From NCBI GenBank assembly GCA_028768545.1, contig CP054838.1, positions 3,149,001 through 3,213,000 of the forward strand: a stretch of DNA of 64,000 bases, given 5' to 3'. Positions 42,557 through 52,004 of this stretch are shown in pieces (positions within the stretch are counted from its first letter, which is position 1; the number at the start of each line of letters is the position of its first letter). The notes under the pieces were generated by a model, which was not told the origin of the DNA, ran no database searches, and saw only the letters and a list, made by a program, of their open reading frames with translations. The translations under genes and the position numbers were made by a program. The stretch is from Desulfobacter sp. (GTDB taxonomy: Bacteria; Desulfobacterota; Desulfobacteria; Desulfobacterales; Desulfobacteraceae).

Positions 42557-43772
42557 AACGGATGGCCTCCACAGGATCCATTCTCGAGGCTTTGTATGAG
42601 GGGTATAAGGTAGAGAGAAAACAGATGAAAATTGCCGACAGGGCAATCACGAGTACATCCATGGATTCCAGCTGCACCGGCAGGGTCGAGAATGGATAGG
42701 CCTCGGGCAGTTTGATAAATTCGTATTTTTTAAGCACATAGCAGATGATCACCCCTGCAAGGGTGCCGATAAAGGTCCCCAAGATGCCGATGATCATCCC
42801 CTTGATGATGAAAATACGACGGATCATGGCGTGGGTGGCTCCCATGGCTTTGAGTACGGCAATGTCTTTGGTTTTTTCCATGACCATCATGATCAAAGCC
42901 GATGCAATGTTAAATGCCGCCACCAGGATGATCAGGGTAAGAATGACAAACATGGCGGTTTTTTCAAGCTTAAGGGCTGAAAAAAGGCTGTGGTTAATGT
43001 CCATCCAGTCCCTGACATAAAAGGGATACTCAACAAAGGACAGGTGGTTTTCTCTTAAGGCCTTGACCTCAAACAATTGATCCACCCATATGCCCAGAGC
43101 AGATATTTTTTGCCGGGCCGATACCAGTGCCTGGGCCTGGTCAAGCCTGACATAGGCCAGCATGGCATCGTATTCGGACATTCCGGATTTAAAGGTGCCC
43201 CTGACAATGAACTGCTTCATGGAGGGAATTTGGCCCATGGGAGATATGATGGTATTGGAGGACATGAGCAAAATCTTATCCCCCTGGATTACCCCGATGG
43301 CATTGGCCAGCTCTTGGCCCAGAATTATTCCGGGCATACCCCCTTTTTGGGGTGGATCGGCAAGGGCTTTTTCCAGCTGTTCCGGACTGAAACCTTTGAT
43401 CAGGGCCGAACCGCTTTTGGGTGTAATCCCCCTGACCATGATGCCGGAAAAAGATCTTTGGGTGCGGATCATGGCCTGACCGAACAGGACAGGTGATACG
43501 GTTTTAACCCCGGGTATTTTTTTGATTTGGTCTGCAAGTGCCGGGTCGTTGATAAAACGGCCCGAATAATTCATGATCAGAATGTGAGGTTCAAGTCCAA
43601 GAATCCGTTTGCGAAACTCTGTTTCAGCACCGCTCATTACGGCGATCACCACCACCAGGGCCATGACACCTAAAATAACGCCGGCAACGGAAAGAAAGGT
43701 GATCAAAGAGATGAACCCTTCTTTCCGTTTTGCCTTTAGGTATTTTTTCGCTATGAATAGTTCTACAGCCAT
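42549..43772 (-). CDS. lolC: Lipoprotein-releasing ABC transporter permease LolC/E
   Basis: 407 aa with the Lol permease pattern: a first membrane helix (FISLITFLSVAGVILGVMAL), a large periplasmic domain (about 45-270, beginning SGAETEFRKRILGLEPHI), and three C-terminal helices ending SRMDPVEAIRYG, which is typical. Only one permease gene is present, as in organisms with a LolF-type homodimer. It lies 6 bases after the lysS stop. Confidence 0.93.
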   Translation of the reverse strand: MAVELFIAKKYLKAKRKEGFISLITFLSVAGVILGVMALVVVIAVMSGAETEFRKRILGLEPHILIMNYSGRFINDPALADQIKKIPGVKTVSPVLFGQAMIRTQRSFSGIMVRGITPKSGSALIKGFSPEQLEKALADPPQKGGMPGIILGQELANAIGVIQGDKILLMSSNTIISPMGQIPSMKQFIVRGTFKSGMSEYDAMLAYVRLDQAQALVSARQKISALGIWVDQLFEVKALRENHLSFVEYPFYVRDWMDINHSLFSALKLEKTAMFVILTLIILVAAFNIASALIMMVMEKTKDIAVLKAMGATHAMIRRIFIIKGMIIGILGTFIGTLAGVIICYVLKKYEFIKLPEAYPFSTLPVQLESMDVLVIALSAIFICFLSTLYPSYKASRMDPVEAIRYG

Positions 43773-43778
43773 CTGGCC

Positions 43779-45260
43779 CTAAGCGTTCTTTTTCATGTGA
43801 GGAAATAAAATGACTTCTCGGATGGATGGAGAGTCGGTCAGGAGCATGACCAGACGGTCAATACCAATGCCCTCACCCGCAGTGGGGGGCATGCCGTATT
43901 CCAGGGCTTCCACATAATCCGAATCCATGATATGGGCTTCGTCATTACCTTCGTCACGCTGGCGCACCTGCATGAGAAACCGGTTGTTCTGGTCTTCAGG
44001 ATCATTGATTTCAGAAAATCCGTTTGCAATTTCACGTCCTGCGATAAAGAGTTCAAACCGATCTGTGAGTTCTGGATCTGAATCGCTTTTCCGTGACAAT
44101 GGAGAAACCTCCACCGGATATCCTGTGATAAACGTGGGCTGGATGAGTTTGGGTTCGACCAGGGCATCAAAAAGTTTTGTTATGACTTTTCCATGCCTGT
44201 CTTTTTTAGTGATATGGATATTGCATTTTTCCGCATGGTCCAGCAGGGCCTTGGTGTCATTGATGATGGCCGGATCAATGCCGCCGATTTCAGACAGGGA
44301 TTGGATCATGGGAATCCGTTTCCATCCCTTTGAAAAATCAATGGCTTCACCCTGGTATTCAAGCACGGGATTTCCTGTCACCTGGGTGACAATGGATTCA
44401 AACATCACTTCGGTCAGGTCCATGAGATCTTCGTAGGTGGCATAGGCCTGGTAAAATTCAACCATGGTGAATTCAGGGTTATGCCGGGTGGACACCCCTT
44501 CGTTTCGAAAATTTCTGTTAATTTCAAAGACTTTTTCAAACCCGCCCACCACCAGACGTTTGAGGTAGAGCTCCGGAGCAATACGTAAGAAAAGCTCCAT
44601 GCCAAGGGCATTGTGCCAGGTCTTAAAGGGCGTGGCTTCAGCCCCTCCGGGCAAAGGCTGCATCATGGGGGTTTCAACCTCCATAAAGTCCTGGGTTTCA
44701 AAAAACCGTCTCATGGATGCCACAATCTGGCTTCTTTTGGTAAATATGTCCCTGGCCTTGTCATTCATGATCAGGTCCAGGTAACGCTGGCGGTATCTTT
44801 TTTCAGGATCCTTGATTCCGTGAAATTTTTCAGGAAGGGGTCTTACGGCCTTGGATAAAAGGCGGAACTCTTCTGCCAAAAGGGTCCATTCACCTGTTCT
44901 TGTTTTGAACAACGGACCTGTGACACCAATGAAATCACCAATATCCATCTTTTTAAACATGGCATATATTTCGTCCCCGACCTTGTTTTTCTGGATGTAC
45001 AACTGCATTTGTTCGCCGCTGTCCTGGAACCGCACAAAAGAGGATTTACCCATTTTGTTGATGGCCATCATTCTTCCGGCCATTTTGAATTTTCTACCCT
45101 CTTCTCCAAGGGTATTATCCTCATTTTCAATTATTGTTTTCAGCTGGGGAACCGTGCAGTCAGGTTTGAAATCATTGGGGTAAAGGGGAATGCCTCCCTC
45201 TTTGAATTCATTTATTTTTTCTTTTCGAAGCTTGATCAGTTTACTTGTCGTCTTGTCCAT
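43779..45260 (-). CDS. lysS: Lysine--tRNA ligase, class II
   Basis: 493 aa. An N-terminal OB-fold anticodon domain (KMAGRMMAINKMGKSSFVRF) is followed by the class II core: motif 1 near FFETQDFMEVETPMM, motif 2 FRNEGVSTRHNPEFTMVEFY, and motif 3 GEGIGIDRLVML. It is first of the leftward envelope cluster. That linkage to lolCD is seen in several delta-proteobacteria. Confidence 0.97.
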   Translation of the reverse strand: MDKTTSKLIKLRKEKINEFKEGGIPLYPNDFKPDCTVPQLKTIIENEDNTLGEEGRKFKMAGRMMAINKMGKSSFVRFQDSGEQMQLYIQKNKVGDEIYAMFKKMDIGDFIGVTGPLFKTRTGEWTLLAEEFRLLSKAVRPLPEKFHGIKDPEKRYRQRYLDLIMNDKARDIFTKRSQIVASMRRFFETQDFMEVETPMMQPLPGGAEATPFKTWHNALGMELFLRIAPELYLKRLVVGGFEKVFEINRNFRNEGVSTRHNPEFTMVEFYQAYATYEDLMDLTEVMFESIVTQVTGNPVLEYQGEAIDFSKGWKRIPMIQSLSEIGGIDPAIINDTKALLDHAEKCNIHITKKDRHGKVITKLFDALVEPKLIQPTFITGYPVEVSPLSRKSDSDPELTDRFELFIAGREIANGFSEINDPEDQNNRFLMQVRQRDEGNDEAHIMDSDYVEALEYGMPPTAGEGIGIDRLVMLLTDSPSIREVILFPHMKKNA

Positions 45261-45370
45261 AAATCACTACTTTCATAAATTGTGTCAGCGTTGACAGCCA
45301 TAAGGTTATATTTTGAGTCCCTATCATATTTTTTAAAAGGCCGATTCCGGCCCGGACTTCAAAACAAAAT

Positions 45371-45390
45371 AAGATAGCCTTTTTTATCTG
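45371..45390 (-). terminator. AT-rich terminator-like hairpin after the PilS-like gene
   Basis: Minus-strand sequence AGATAAAAAAGGCTATCTT followed by T-rich sequence, about 33 bases after the kinase stop. The core is identical to the one at 21578-21596 on the plus strand. Confidence 0.4.
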
Positions 45391-45421
45391 AAATTGTCAA
45401 TATATAGAATGGGGTTGTTTG

Positions 45422-46723
45422 CTATCCAGATGAGGTGTTTTTGAAAATCAGGGTAAACAAGGTCCCCTTTTCAGGGATGGATTCAAAATCAATCATCCCT
45501 TCATAGGCGTCTATGATTCTGTGAATGATTGAAAGCCCAAGCCCCGTACCTTCTTGTTTGGTGGTGAAAAACGGATCAAAAATATGGCGGGCCTGTTTTT
45601 CGTCAATTCCCTTGCCCGTATCCCTGATGGTCAGGTATATTCGTTTGTTTCTCGGGGAATTTAGTGTGATAATAATTTTGCCCTGCCCTTCAATGGCCTC
45701 GGCCGCATTTTTAATCAGGTTCCACAGGATTTGTTGTAAATGAACAGGGTCAATGGAAACACAAAGTTCTTTTTCAAGTTTTGTGATGAGCTGAATTCTG
45801 GATTTCCAATGGGGGGTATTTAAGAATAAGGCTTTAACATCTTCAATGCTCTGGGCCATATTTACAATTTTAGCATTGGCCCTGCCCGGCTTTGAAATCA
45901 GTCTGATATCATTGACGATTTGTTTGAGCCGGTCTGTCTCCCTTAGGATGATCTGCATCAGCCGGTTTTCATCACTTCCTTGCTGGGTTTCATCTTTGAG
46001 CAGCTGAATGGAGCCTGACAAGGATGCCAAAGGGTTTTTTATCTCATGGGCAATGCCTGAAATCATTTCATCCACAGCAGACATTTTTTCAACCCGTTTG
46101 AGGTGTTCCTGGGTGATTTTAAGGTCCTGTCTTGCGGTTTTAAGCTGGAAAGAGAGTATCCCGCTTAGAGCGGCCACGGCAAAACATGCGGCAATGGTGA
46201 TGATAATGCGGTAAATTACCTGGGAATCATCAATGCCTGCCCCAAGGGAGGCGCCCCCCATAAAAGGCGAGATGATTCCGAAATATTCCAGTTCTACCAG
46301 GAGTCCGTATTGAACGCTTGACAGGGTGGCAATGACAAAACTGCCCCGCTGAAGCAGGAGCATGGCCGTATAAATGATCACCACAAGGTAGAGAAAGGTG
46401 AATATGCTGTGATAGCCTCCTGTGACAAATATGATTGCCGTAACAAGGATACTGTCTGCAATGGTTTGAACGTATGCCAGGATTTTCAGGTGTTTTTTCT
46501 GATTGAGCCAGAAAAAATATAAAATGGAAAGAACAAGCACTGCCCCTGCCATTTTATACAGGGACAAAAACGGCACCACCATGGACATCTGGGGGTTATT
46601 ATTGGAAAAAAACAGGGTGGAAAAAATCAGGACAATGGCAAATACAGCCCGGGATAAAATCCCCCACTTGATCTGTCCGAAAAGTTCGTTGCTCCGCTGC
46701 AATAACGTGGTCTGGCTATCCAA
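45422..46723 (-). CDS. PilS/NtrB-like sensor histidine kinase
   Basis: Membrane kinase of about 433 aa. Six predicted helices in the first half (AVFAIVLIFSTLFF to IIITIAACFAVAALSG) resemble PilS. A phosphoacceptor H-box (MISGIAHEIKNPLASLSG), N-box (ILWNLIKNAAEAIEG), DTGKGIDEKQA and GTGLGLSI follow. There is no good ATG. The likely start is a TTG at 46723 overlapping the pilC stop; the frame stays open to a TTG at 46762. No response regulator is adjacent on the left, where lysS follows. Confidence 0.85.
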   Translation of the reverse strand: MDSQTTLLQRSNELFGQIKWGILSRAVFAIVLIFSTLFFSNNNPQMSMVVPFLSLYKMAGAVLVLSILYFFWLNQKKHLKILAYVQTIADSILVTAIIFVTGGYHSIFTFLYLVVIIYTAMLLLQRGSFVIATLSSVQYGLLVELEYFGIISPFMGGASLGAGIDDSQVIYRIIITIAACFAVAALSGILSFQLKTARQDLKITQEHLKRVEKMSAVDEMISGIAHEIKNPLASLSGSIQLLKDETQQGSDENRLMQIILRETDRLKQIVNDIRLISKPGRANAKIVNMAQSIEDVKALFLNTPHWKSRIQLITKLEKELCVSIDPVHLQQILWNLIKNAAEAIEGQGKIIITLNSPRNKRIYLTIRDTGKGIDEKQARHIFDPFFTTKQEGTGLGLSIIHRIIDAYEGMIDFESIPEKGTLFTLIFKNTSSG

Positions 46724-47915
46724 TTGAGCCTGCCATGGAGAAAATGGGCAGGTACATGGCAATGACCAGCCCCCCGAGAAAGACCAGCATAAAGGGCTCT
46801 ATCATATCGGTGAGGTTTTTGACGGACTGGTCCACCTCATCGTCGTAAAAATCCGCTATTTTTTCCAGCATGGCGTCAAGGGCGCCTGTGGATTCCCCCA
46901 CGGCGATCATGGAACAGACCATGGAGGGAAATACCCCGCTTTCAAGCAAGGGATCAGCCATGGAACGACCCTCTGCAATGCCGATTTTGACATCGGAAAT
47001 GGCAAATTCTACAATTTTATTTCCCGATGTCTTTCCTACAATATCTAAGGCTTCCAGGATGGAGACCCCGGATGAAATCATGGTGGCGGTGGTTCGGGTA
47101 AATTTGGCCACTGCCACTTTTCTGATCAGAATGCCTACCACAGGCAGACGAAGGAAGAGATCATCCATAAAGATCCTTCCTTTTTTGGTTTGGTAGGTCC
47201 TGCCGATGAGAACACCGGCCCCAAAAAGACCGCCGGCAATCCAGAGAAAATTATTGATGACAAAATTACTCATGGACACCACCATCTGGGTCATGGCGGG
47301 CAGTGCGCCTCCCATGCTGGCAAACATGTCTTCAAACACGGGAATGACAAAGACCAGAATAATGGCCACAACAATCACGGCCACCACCATGGTAATAGCC
47401 GGATAGGTCATGGCACCCTTGACCTGTTTTTTGAGTTTTGCCATTTTTTCCATATAGGCTGACAGCCGTTGAAGAATCACATCAAGGATACCCCCGGCCT
47501 CTCCTGCGGCAATCATATTGACAAAAAGTTCATTAAACACTTTTGGATAGCGTCTTAAGGAATCTGCAAAGGTTTCGCCGGACTCTACCGCTTCCTTGAT
47601 TCGTTTAAGCTGTCGTTTAAAGGTGGGGTTTTCCTGTTGGGACTTGAGAATGTCAAGGCATTGAAGCAGGGGGAGACCTGCATCAATCATGATTGAAAAC
47701 TGCCGTGAGAAAATAATCACATCAGACTCTGTCACCTTGGGCTGGAGAAATTTGATATTTTCAAACAAATCCTTGGGTTTTTTTCTGATTTTTGTGGGAA
47801 TGATTTTACGCCGCTCAAGACTTAAGCGAACCTGGTCCTGGCTTTCTGCCTCCATTTCCCCTTTAATTTTACGCCCCTTTGGATTCTTTCCTTTCCACTC
47901 ATAGATGACAGCCAT
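46716..47915 (-). CDS. pilC: Type IV pilus inner-membrane platform protein PilC
   Basis: 399-aa T2SF/PilC protein. It has two repeated T2SF domains (FSRQFSIMIDAGLPLLQCLD and FTRTTATMISSGVSILEALD) and membrane helices (AITMVVAVIVVAIILVFVIP near the middle, and at the end). In type IV pili it links the PilB/PilT motors to the pilus base. Neighbouring pilB or pilT genes are absent, and the upstream 240 bases are intergenic. GspF would be the alternative assignment; the following PilS-like gene favours pili. Confidence 0.92.
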   Translation of the reverse strand: MAVIYEWKGKNPKGRKIKGEMEAESQDQVRLSLERRKIIPTKIRKKPKDLFENIKFLQPKVTESDVIIFSRQFSIMIDAGLPLLQCLDILKSQQENPTFKRQLKRIKEAVESGETFADSLRRYPKVFNELFVNMIAAGEAGGILDVILQRLSAYMEKMAKLKKQVKGAMTYPAITMVVAVIVVAIILVFVIPVFEDMFASMGGALPAMTQMVVSMSNFVINNFLWIAGGLFGAGVLIGRTYQTKKGRIFMDDLFLRLPVVGILIRKVAVAKFTRTTATMISSGVSILEALDIVGKTSGNKIVEFAISDVKIGIAEGRSMADPLLESGVFPSMVCSMIAVGESTGALDAMLEKIADFYDDEVDQSVKNLTDMIEPFMLVFLGGLVIAMYLPIFSMAGSIG

Positions 47916-48154
47916 GGTTTATCCTTATTTTATGGGGTTGTTCTTGTTTACCAAGATTTTTGCAAAACCCTTTTATCGGCAATTTAAACCTCAATTGAGG
48001 CGCTTGAATTCATGGTCATACATGCAAAATTCCTTCCACTATACCAGAATCATTTTTCCTTTGCCAGTTAAGAGACCCATGAATCGGGCAATTGTAAATT
48101 ATAAACAGATATACTATATAAATTTCAAACCACCTTTTCAACAGGAGTTAGTCT

Positions 48155-50830
48155 GTGGCCCATAAAAATAATCCTATTAAAGCCAAAACGCTGATTACAA
48201 GTCACGTGAATGCGGACTTTGATGCCATCGGCGCCATGCTGGCCGCCCAAAAATTATATCCAGATGCCGTTATTGTCTTTCCCGGGTCCCAGGAAAAAAG
48301 TCTAAGGGATTTTTTTGTTAATTCCATGAGCTATTTGTTGAACATGGCAGATTTGTCGAAAATTGATTTTTCCACGATCCAGCGCCTGGTGATCGTGGAT
48401 ACAAGGCAAAAAAGCCGGTTGACAGGGGTCTCTGACCTTCTGGACAAAGAGGAAATTTTAATTGATATCTATGATCATCACCCGCCCATGCCAGGAGAGA
48501 TCAAGGGCTGTTTGGATGTGTCAAAACCCTATGGGGCAACCACCACCATTATGAGCGAAATCCTTCAGGAAAAAGGTATTGGGCTGACCCCTGAAGAGGC
48601 AACGGTCATGGCCCTGGGAATCTATGAAGATACCGGGAATTTTACCTATTCTTCCACCACCCGGGCTGATTTTATCCAGGCCGCCTTTCTGCTTGACTGC
48701 GGAGCCAGTCTGAATACCATTTCAAGTCTGGTGGTTAAAGAGATGAAAACAGAACAGGTGACCTGGCTTAATGAATTGATCAATGAAATGTCATCCCACC
48801 AGATTAATGGCATCCAGGTCCATGTGTCATCCATCTCTTCGTCTTCATACATTTCAGACCTGGCTTCCATTGTCCAAAAGATTGTGAGAATGGAAAACCT
48901 GGGAGTTTATTTTGCCGTGGTGCTCATGGGAACAAAGGTGAACATTATTGCCCGGAACCGACTTGCCGAGGTGGATGTGGGCAAAGTTCTGGCCCAGTTC
49001 GGAGGCGGGGGACACGCGTATGCCGCATCTGCCAAAGTGGAAAACCAGACCCTGGCCCAGGTGGAACTGAGACTGCTGGATATGCTCAATCACCAGCTTA
49101 AAAGCATCTGGGTTGCCAAAAAGCTGATGTCTTCTCCGGCCATCACCATTGATACCCAGCGGTCCTGCAGGGAAGCAGGCCAGCGTATGACCCGGTATAA
49201 TATCAACACCCTGTTGGCCGTCTCTTCCACGGACAATTCCTATGAAGGGTATATTACCCGCCAGGTGGTTGAAAAGCTGCTCTTTCATAAATTAGGCAAC
49301 CAGCCGGTGTTTGAGTATATGAATTCAGGGGGCGCCTTTGTTACCCAGGATGCAGATCTTGCAAAGATCGAGGAACAGATCATAGAGGCCAAACAACGGA
49401 TTATTCCGGTCATGGACCAGGACCGGATTTTAGGGGTGATCACCAGAACCGATCTTTTGGATTACCTGGTAGAGCACAACAAGGAAGTTTCCCAAAATGA
49501 ACACCAGATTGTCAACCGCCCCAATGCCCAGAAAAAATATATTAAACATATTCTTGACCAGCGACTGGACGTCCGTAAACAAACCTTGCTCAAAGAGATC
49601 GGCATTACCGCTGAAAAACTGGGGGTTGAGGTTTATGTGGTGGGCGGGTTTGTAAGAGATTTGATTTTAGATCGACCCAATGAAGACGTGGACGTGGTGG
49701 TTGAAGGGGATGGCATTGCCTTTGCCGGACATTTTGCAAAGGAACACGGCTGCAGAATGAGTCCCCATCAAAAGTTCGGGACTGCTGTTATTATTTTAGC
49801 GGATAATTTCAAGGTGGATGTGGCCTCGGCACGCCTGGAGTATTATGCCACGCCTGCGGCCCTGCCCATTGTGGAAAATTCTTCCATAAAACTGGACATG
49901 GCCCGAAGGGATTTTACCATCAATACCCTGGCCATTGCATTGAATCCCGACAGTTATGGGGTGTTGATCGATTATTTCGGGGCCAGCCGGGATTTGAAAG
50001 ACAAAACCATCAGAATCATACACAATTTAAGCTTTGTGGAAGATCCCACCCGGGTGTTCAGGGCAATTAAATTTGCAAACCGGTTCGGATTCAATATTGG
50101 AAAGGTGACATCCAAGCTCATTAAAAATGCCTTGAAAATTGATACGTTCAAGCATTTGAGCGGGCTCAGGGTATTGTCGGAGCTCAAGCAGATCTTTACT
50201 GAACCCAACCCCATTCCAGCCATGGAGACCATGGTGTCCTACGGCGTTGAAAAGGTGATACACAAACAGTTGAATATTACCCCAAGGACCTATGAGCTGT
50301 TTGAGTCCGTGAACAAGGCGCTTTCCTGGCATGACCTGCTCTATGTGGACGAACGGTATCCAAGGTGGGCCGTTTATTTTATGGCCATGTTGTACCGGCT
50401 GCCTTTCAGGGTATGTGATGAGATTTTAGCCCGGCTCATGGTGCCTGATAAAGAACGTCATATCCTGCTTGAACGCCGTTACAAGGCGGAAAACAGGCTT
50501 ACCATGATCCAGGCAAACTTTCCGATCACCCGCCAGGAAATGTATTGGGGGCTGATTAATTTTAAAACAGAATTTATTCTTTATATGATGGCCTTAACCG
50601 GGAATGAGGCGGTTCAAAAAGCAATTTCCAATTTTTATACCCACCACCGTCACATCAAGCCTGTGCTGGGGGGAAAAGATCTTTTGGCCATTGGTATTCA
50701 GCCGGGTCCTGTGTTTACCAAAATTTTAAACCTGATTATCAATGAAAAGCTGGATAAAAAGCTGGCCACCCGGAAAGAGGAACTGGCCTTTGCCACCCGA
50801 TATGCCATAGAAAATGACCTTATTTCATGA
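48155..50830 (+). CDS. DHH-CBS-poly(A) polymerase fusion (tRNA nucleotidyltransferase)
   Basis: 891 aa. A DHH phosphoesterase core (HVNADFDAIGA at 17-27; DIYDHHPPMP near 108-117) is followed by a DHHA1 part with GGGGHAYAAS (283-292). Two CBS domains (about 320-450) come next. A class II nucleotidyltransferase head follows with VGGFVRDLI (496-504) and EDVDVVV, then the RNA-binding helices (FRAIKFANRFGF). The last part should add A or CCA to tRNA 3' ends. The DHH part may be an oligoribonuclease-like RNA or cyclic-nucleotide phosphoesterase. GTG start at 48155 after AGGAG. Confidence 0.92.
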   Translation: MAHKNNPIKAKTLITSHVNADFDAIGAMLAAQKLYPDAVIVFPGSQEKSLRDFFVNSMSYLLNMADLSKIDFSTIQRLVIVDTRQKSRLTGVSDLLDKEEILIDIYDHHPPMPGEIKGCLDVSKPYGATTTIMSEILQEKGIGLTPEEATVMALGIYEDTGNFTYSSTTRADFIQAAFLLDCGASLNTISSLVVKEMKTEQVTWLNELINEMSSHQINGIQVHVSSISSSSYISDLASIVQKIVRMENLGVYFAVVLMGTKVNIIARNRLAEVDVGKVLAQFGGGGHAYAASAKVENQTLAQVELRLLDMLNHQLKSIWVAKKLMSSPAITIDTQRSCREAGQRMTRYNINTLLAVSSTDNSYEGYITRQVVEKLLFHKLGNQPVFEYMNSGGAFVTQDADLAKIEEQIIEAKQRIIPVMDQDRILGVITRTDLLDYLVEHNKEVSQNEHQIVNRPNAQKKYIKHILDQRLDVRKQTLLKEIGITAEKLGVEVYVVGGFVRDLILDRPNEDVDVVVEGDGIAFAGHFAKEHGCRMSPHQKFGTAVIILADNFKVDVASARLEYYATPAALPIVENSSIKLDMARRDFTINTLAIALNPDSYGVLIDYFGASRDLKDKTIRIIHNLSFVEDPTRVFRAIKFANRFGFNIGKVTSKLIKNALKIDTFKHLSGLRVLSELKQIFTEPNPIPAMETMVSYGVEKVIHKQLNITPRTYELFESVNKALSWHDLLYVDERYPRWAVYFMAMLYRLPFRVCDEILARLMVPDKERHILLERRYKAENRLTMIQANFPITRQEMYWGLINFKTEFILYMMALTGNEAVQKAISNFYTHHRHIKPVLGGKDLLAIGIQPGPVFTKILNLIINEKLDKKLATRKEELAFATRYAIENDLIS

Positions 50831-50993
50831 AAAAAGGGCCGGATTTTTCTTTTGGGCTGGAATTTGAAAATTAAAAGATGAAATCAGTCAGAAAATGACT
50901 TGTTTAAATTTCAATGCCAGGCTTGATAAAACCAATGGTTTTTGATAAATTTTTTTGTTTGAGCAACTGACCATACAACCTTTAGGAAGATAA

Positions 50994-52004
50994 ATGAAAA
51001 ACGCAGATTTTTTGACCGGAATAACCACCTCAGGAACCCCCCATCTCGGCAACTATGTCGGTGCCATACGCCCTGCTGTCGAGACCAGTAAAAATCATGA
51101 GCTGACCTCTTATTATTTTTTGGCGGACTACCACTCTTTGATCAAAAACCATGACCCCAAAAAGCGGAGACAATCCTCCCTTGAGATTGCTGCGGCCTGG
51201 ATTGCCCTGGGGCTTGATTATAAGAATTGCGTATTTTACCGGCAGTCCGATATTCCTGAGATTCCGGAATTGACCTGGATCCTCACCTGCCTGACAGCCA
51301 AAGGCCTCATGAACCGGGCCCATGCCTACAAGGCCGCGGTTCAGGACAATGAAGAACAAGAGCGCAAGGATGCTGACAAGGGCGTGACCATGGGGCTGTT
51401 TTCCTATCCTGTGCTCATGGCTGCTGATATTCTCATGTTCAATGCCAGAAAAGTGCCCGTGGGCAAGGATCAGATTCAGCACCTTGAAATGACAAGGGAT
51501 ATTGCAGCACGGTTCAACCATACCTATAAAAAGATGTTTATTCTTCCCGAAGTGGTGGTCGATGATACCGCTGCCGTACTCTCAGGCCTGGACGGCCGTA
51601 AGATGAGCAAGAGCTACAATAATTTTATCCCCTTGTTTGATACGGAAAAACGGCTGAGGAAAATGATCATAAAGATCCAGACAAACTCTCTGGGTCCTGA
51701 TGAACCCAAAGATCCTGAGACCTGTACCCTTTTTTCAATTTACAAGGCCTTTGCAACCGAAGATGAAACCCGGAAAATGGCAGACCAGTACCGGGAGGGC
51801 ATTTCCTGGGGCACCATGAAACAGGAGCTGTTTGAATATATCAATGGTATTTTAAAAGCGCCCAGGGACCAATACAATGAATTGATCCAGAACCCTGGTG
51901 ATATTGAGGCGGTTCTGCAGGAAGGCGCCCTAAAAGCCCGGCAATTTTCAGTCCCGTTTTTGGAAAAGATTAGAAAGAGTATCGGTATTCAATCATTGGG
52001 TTAG
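50994..52004 (+). CDS. trpS: Tryptophan--tRNA ligase
   Basis: Class I synthetase of 336 aa, normal length. The HIGH-type signature is PHLGN (16-20) after GITTSG, and KMSKS is at 203-207. AMTRDIA-like segments (HLEMTRDIAARFN) and MGLFSYPVLMAADIL contact Trp. AGGAAG precedes ATG 50994. The end overlaps the convergent pseudouridine synthase gene by 12 bases. Confidence 0.96.
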   Translation: MKNADFLTGITTSGTPHLGNYVGAIRPAVETSKNHELTSYYFLADYHSLIKNHDPKKRRQSSLEIAAAWIALGLDYKNCVFYRQSDIPEIPELTWILTCLTAKGLMNRAHAYKAAVQDNEEQERKDADKGVTMGLFSYPVLMAADILMFNARKVPVGKDQIQHLEMTRDIAARFNHTYKKMFILPEVVVDDTAAVLSGLDGRKMSKSYNNFIPLFDTEKRLRKMIIKIQTNSLGPDEPKDPETCTLFSIYKAFATEDETRKMADQYREGISWGTMKQELFEYINGILKAPRDQYNELIQNPGDIEAVLQEGALKARQFSVPFLEKIRKSIGIQSLG

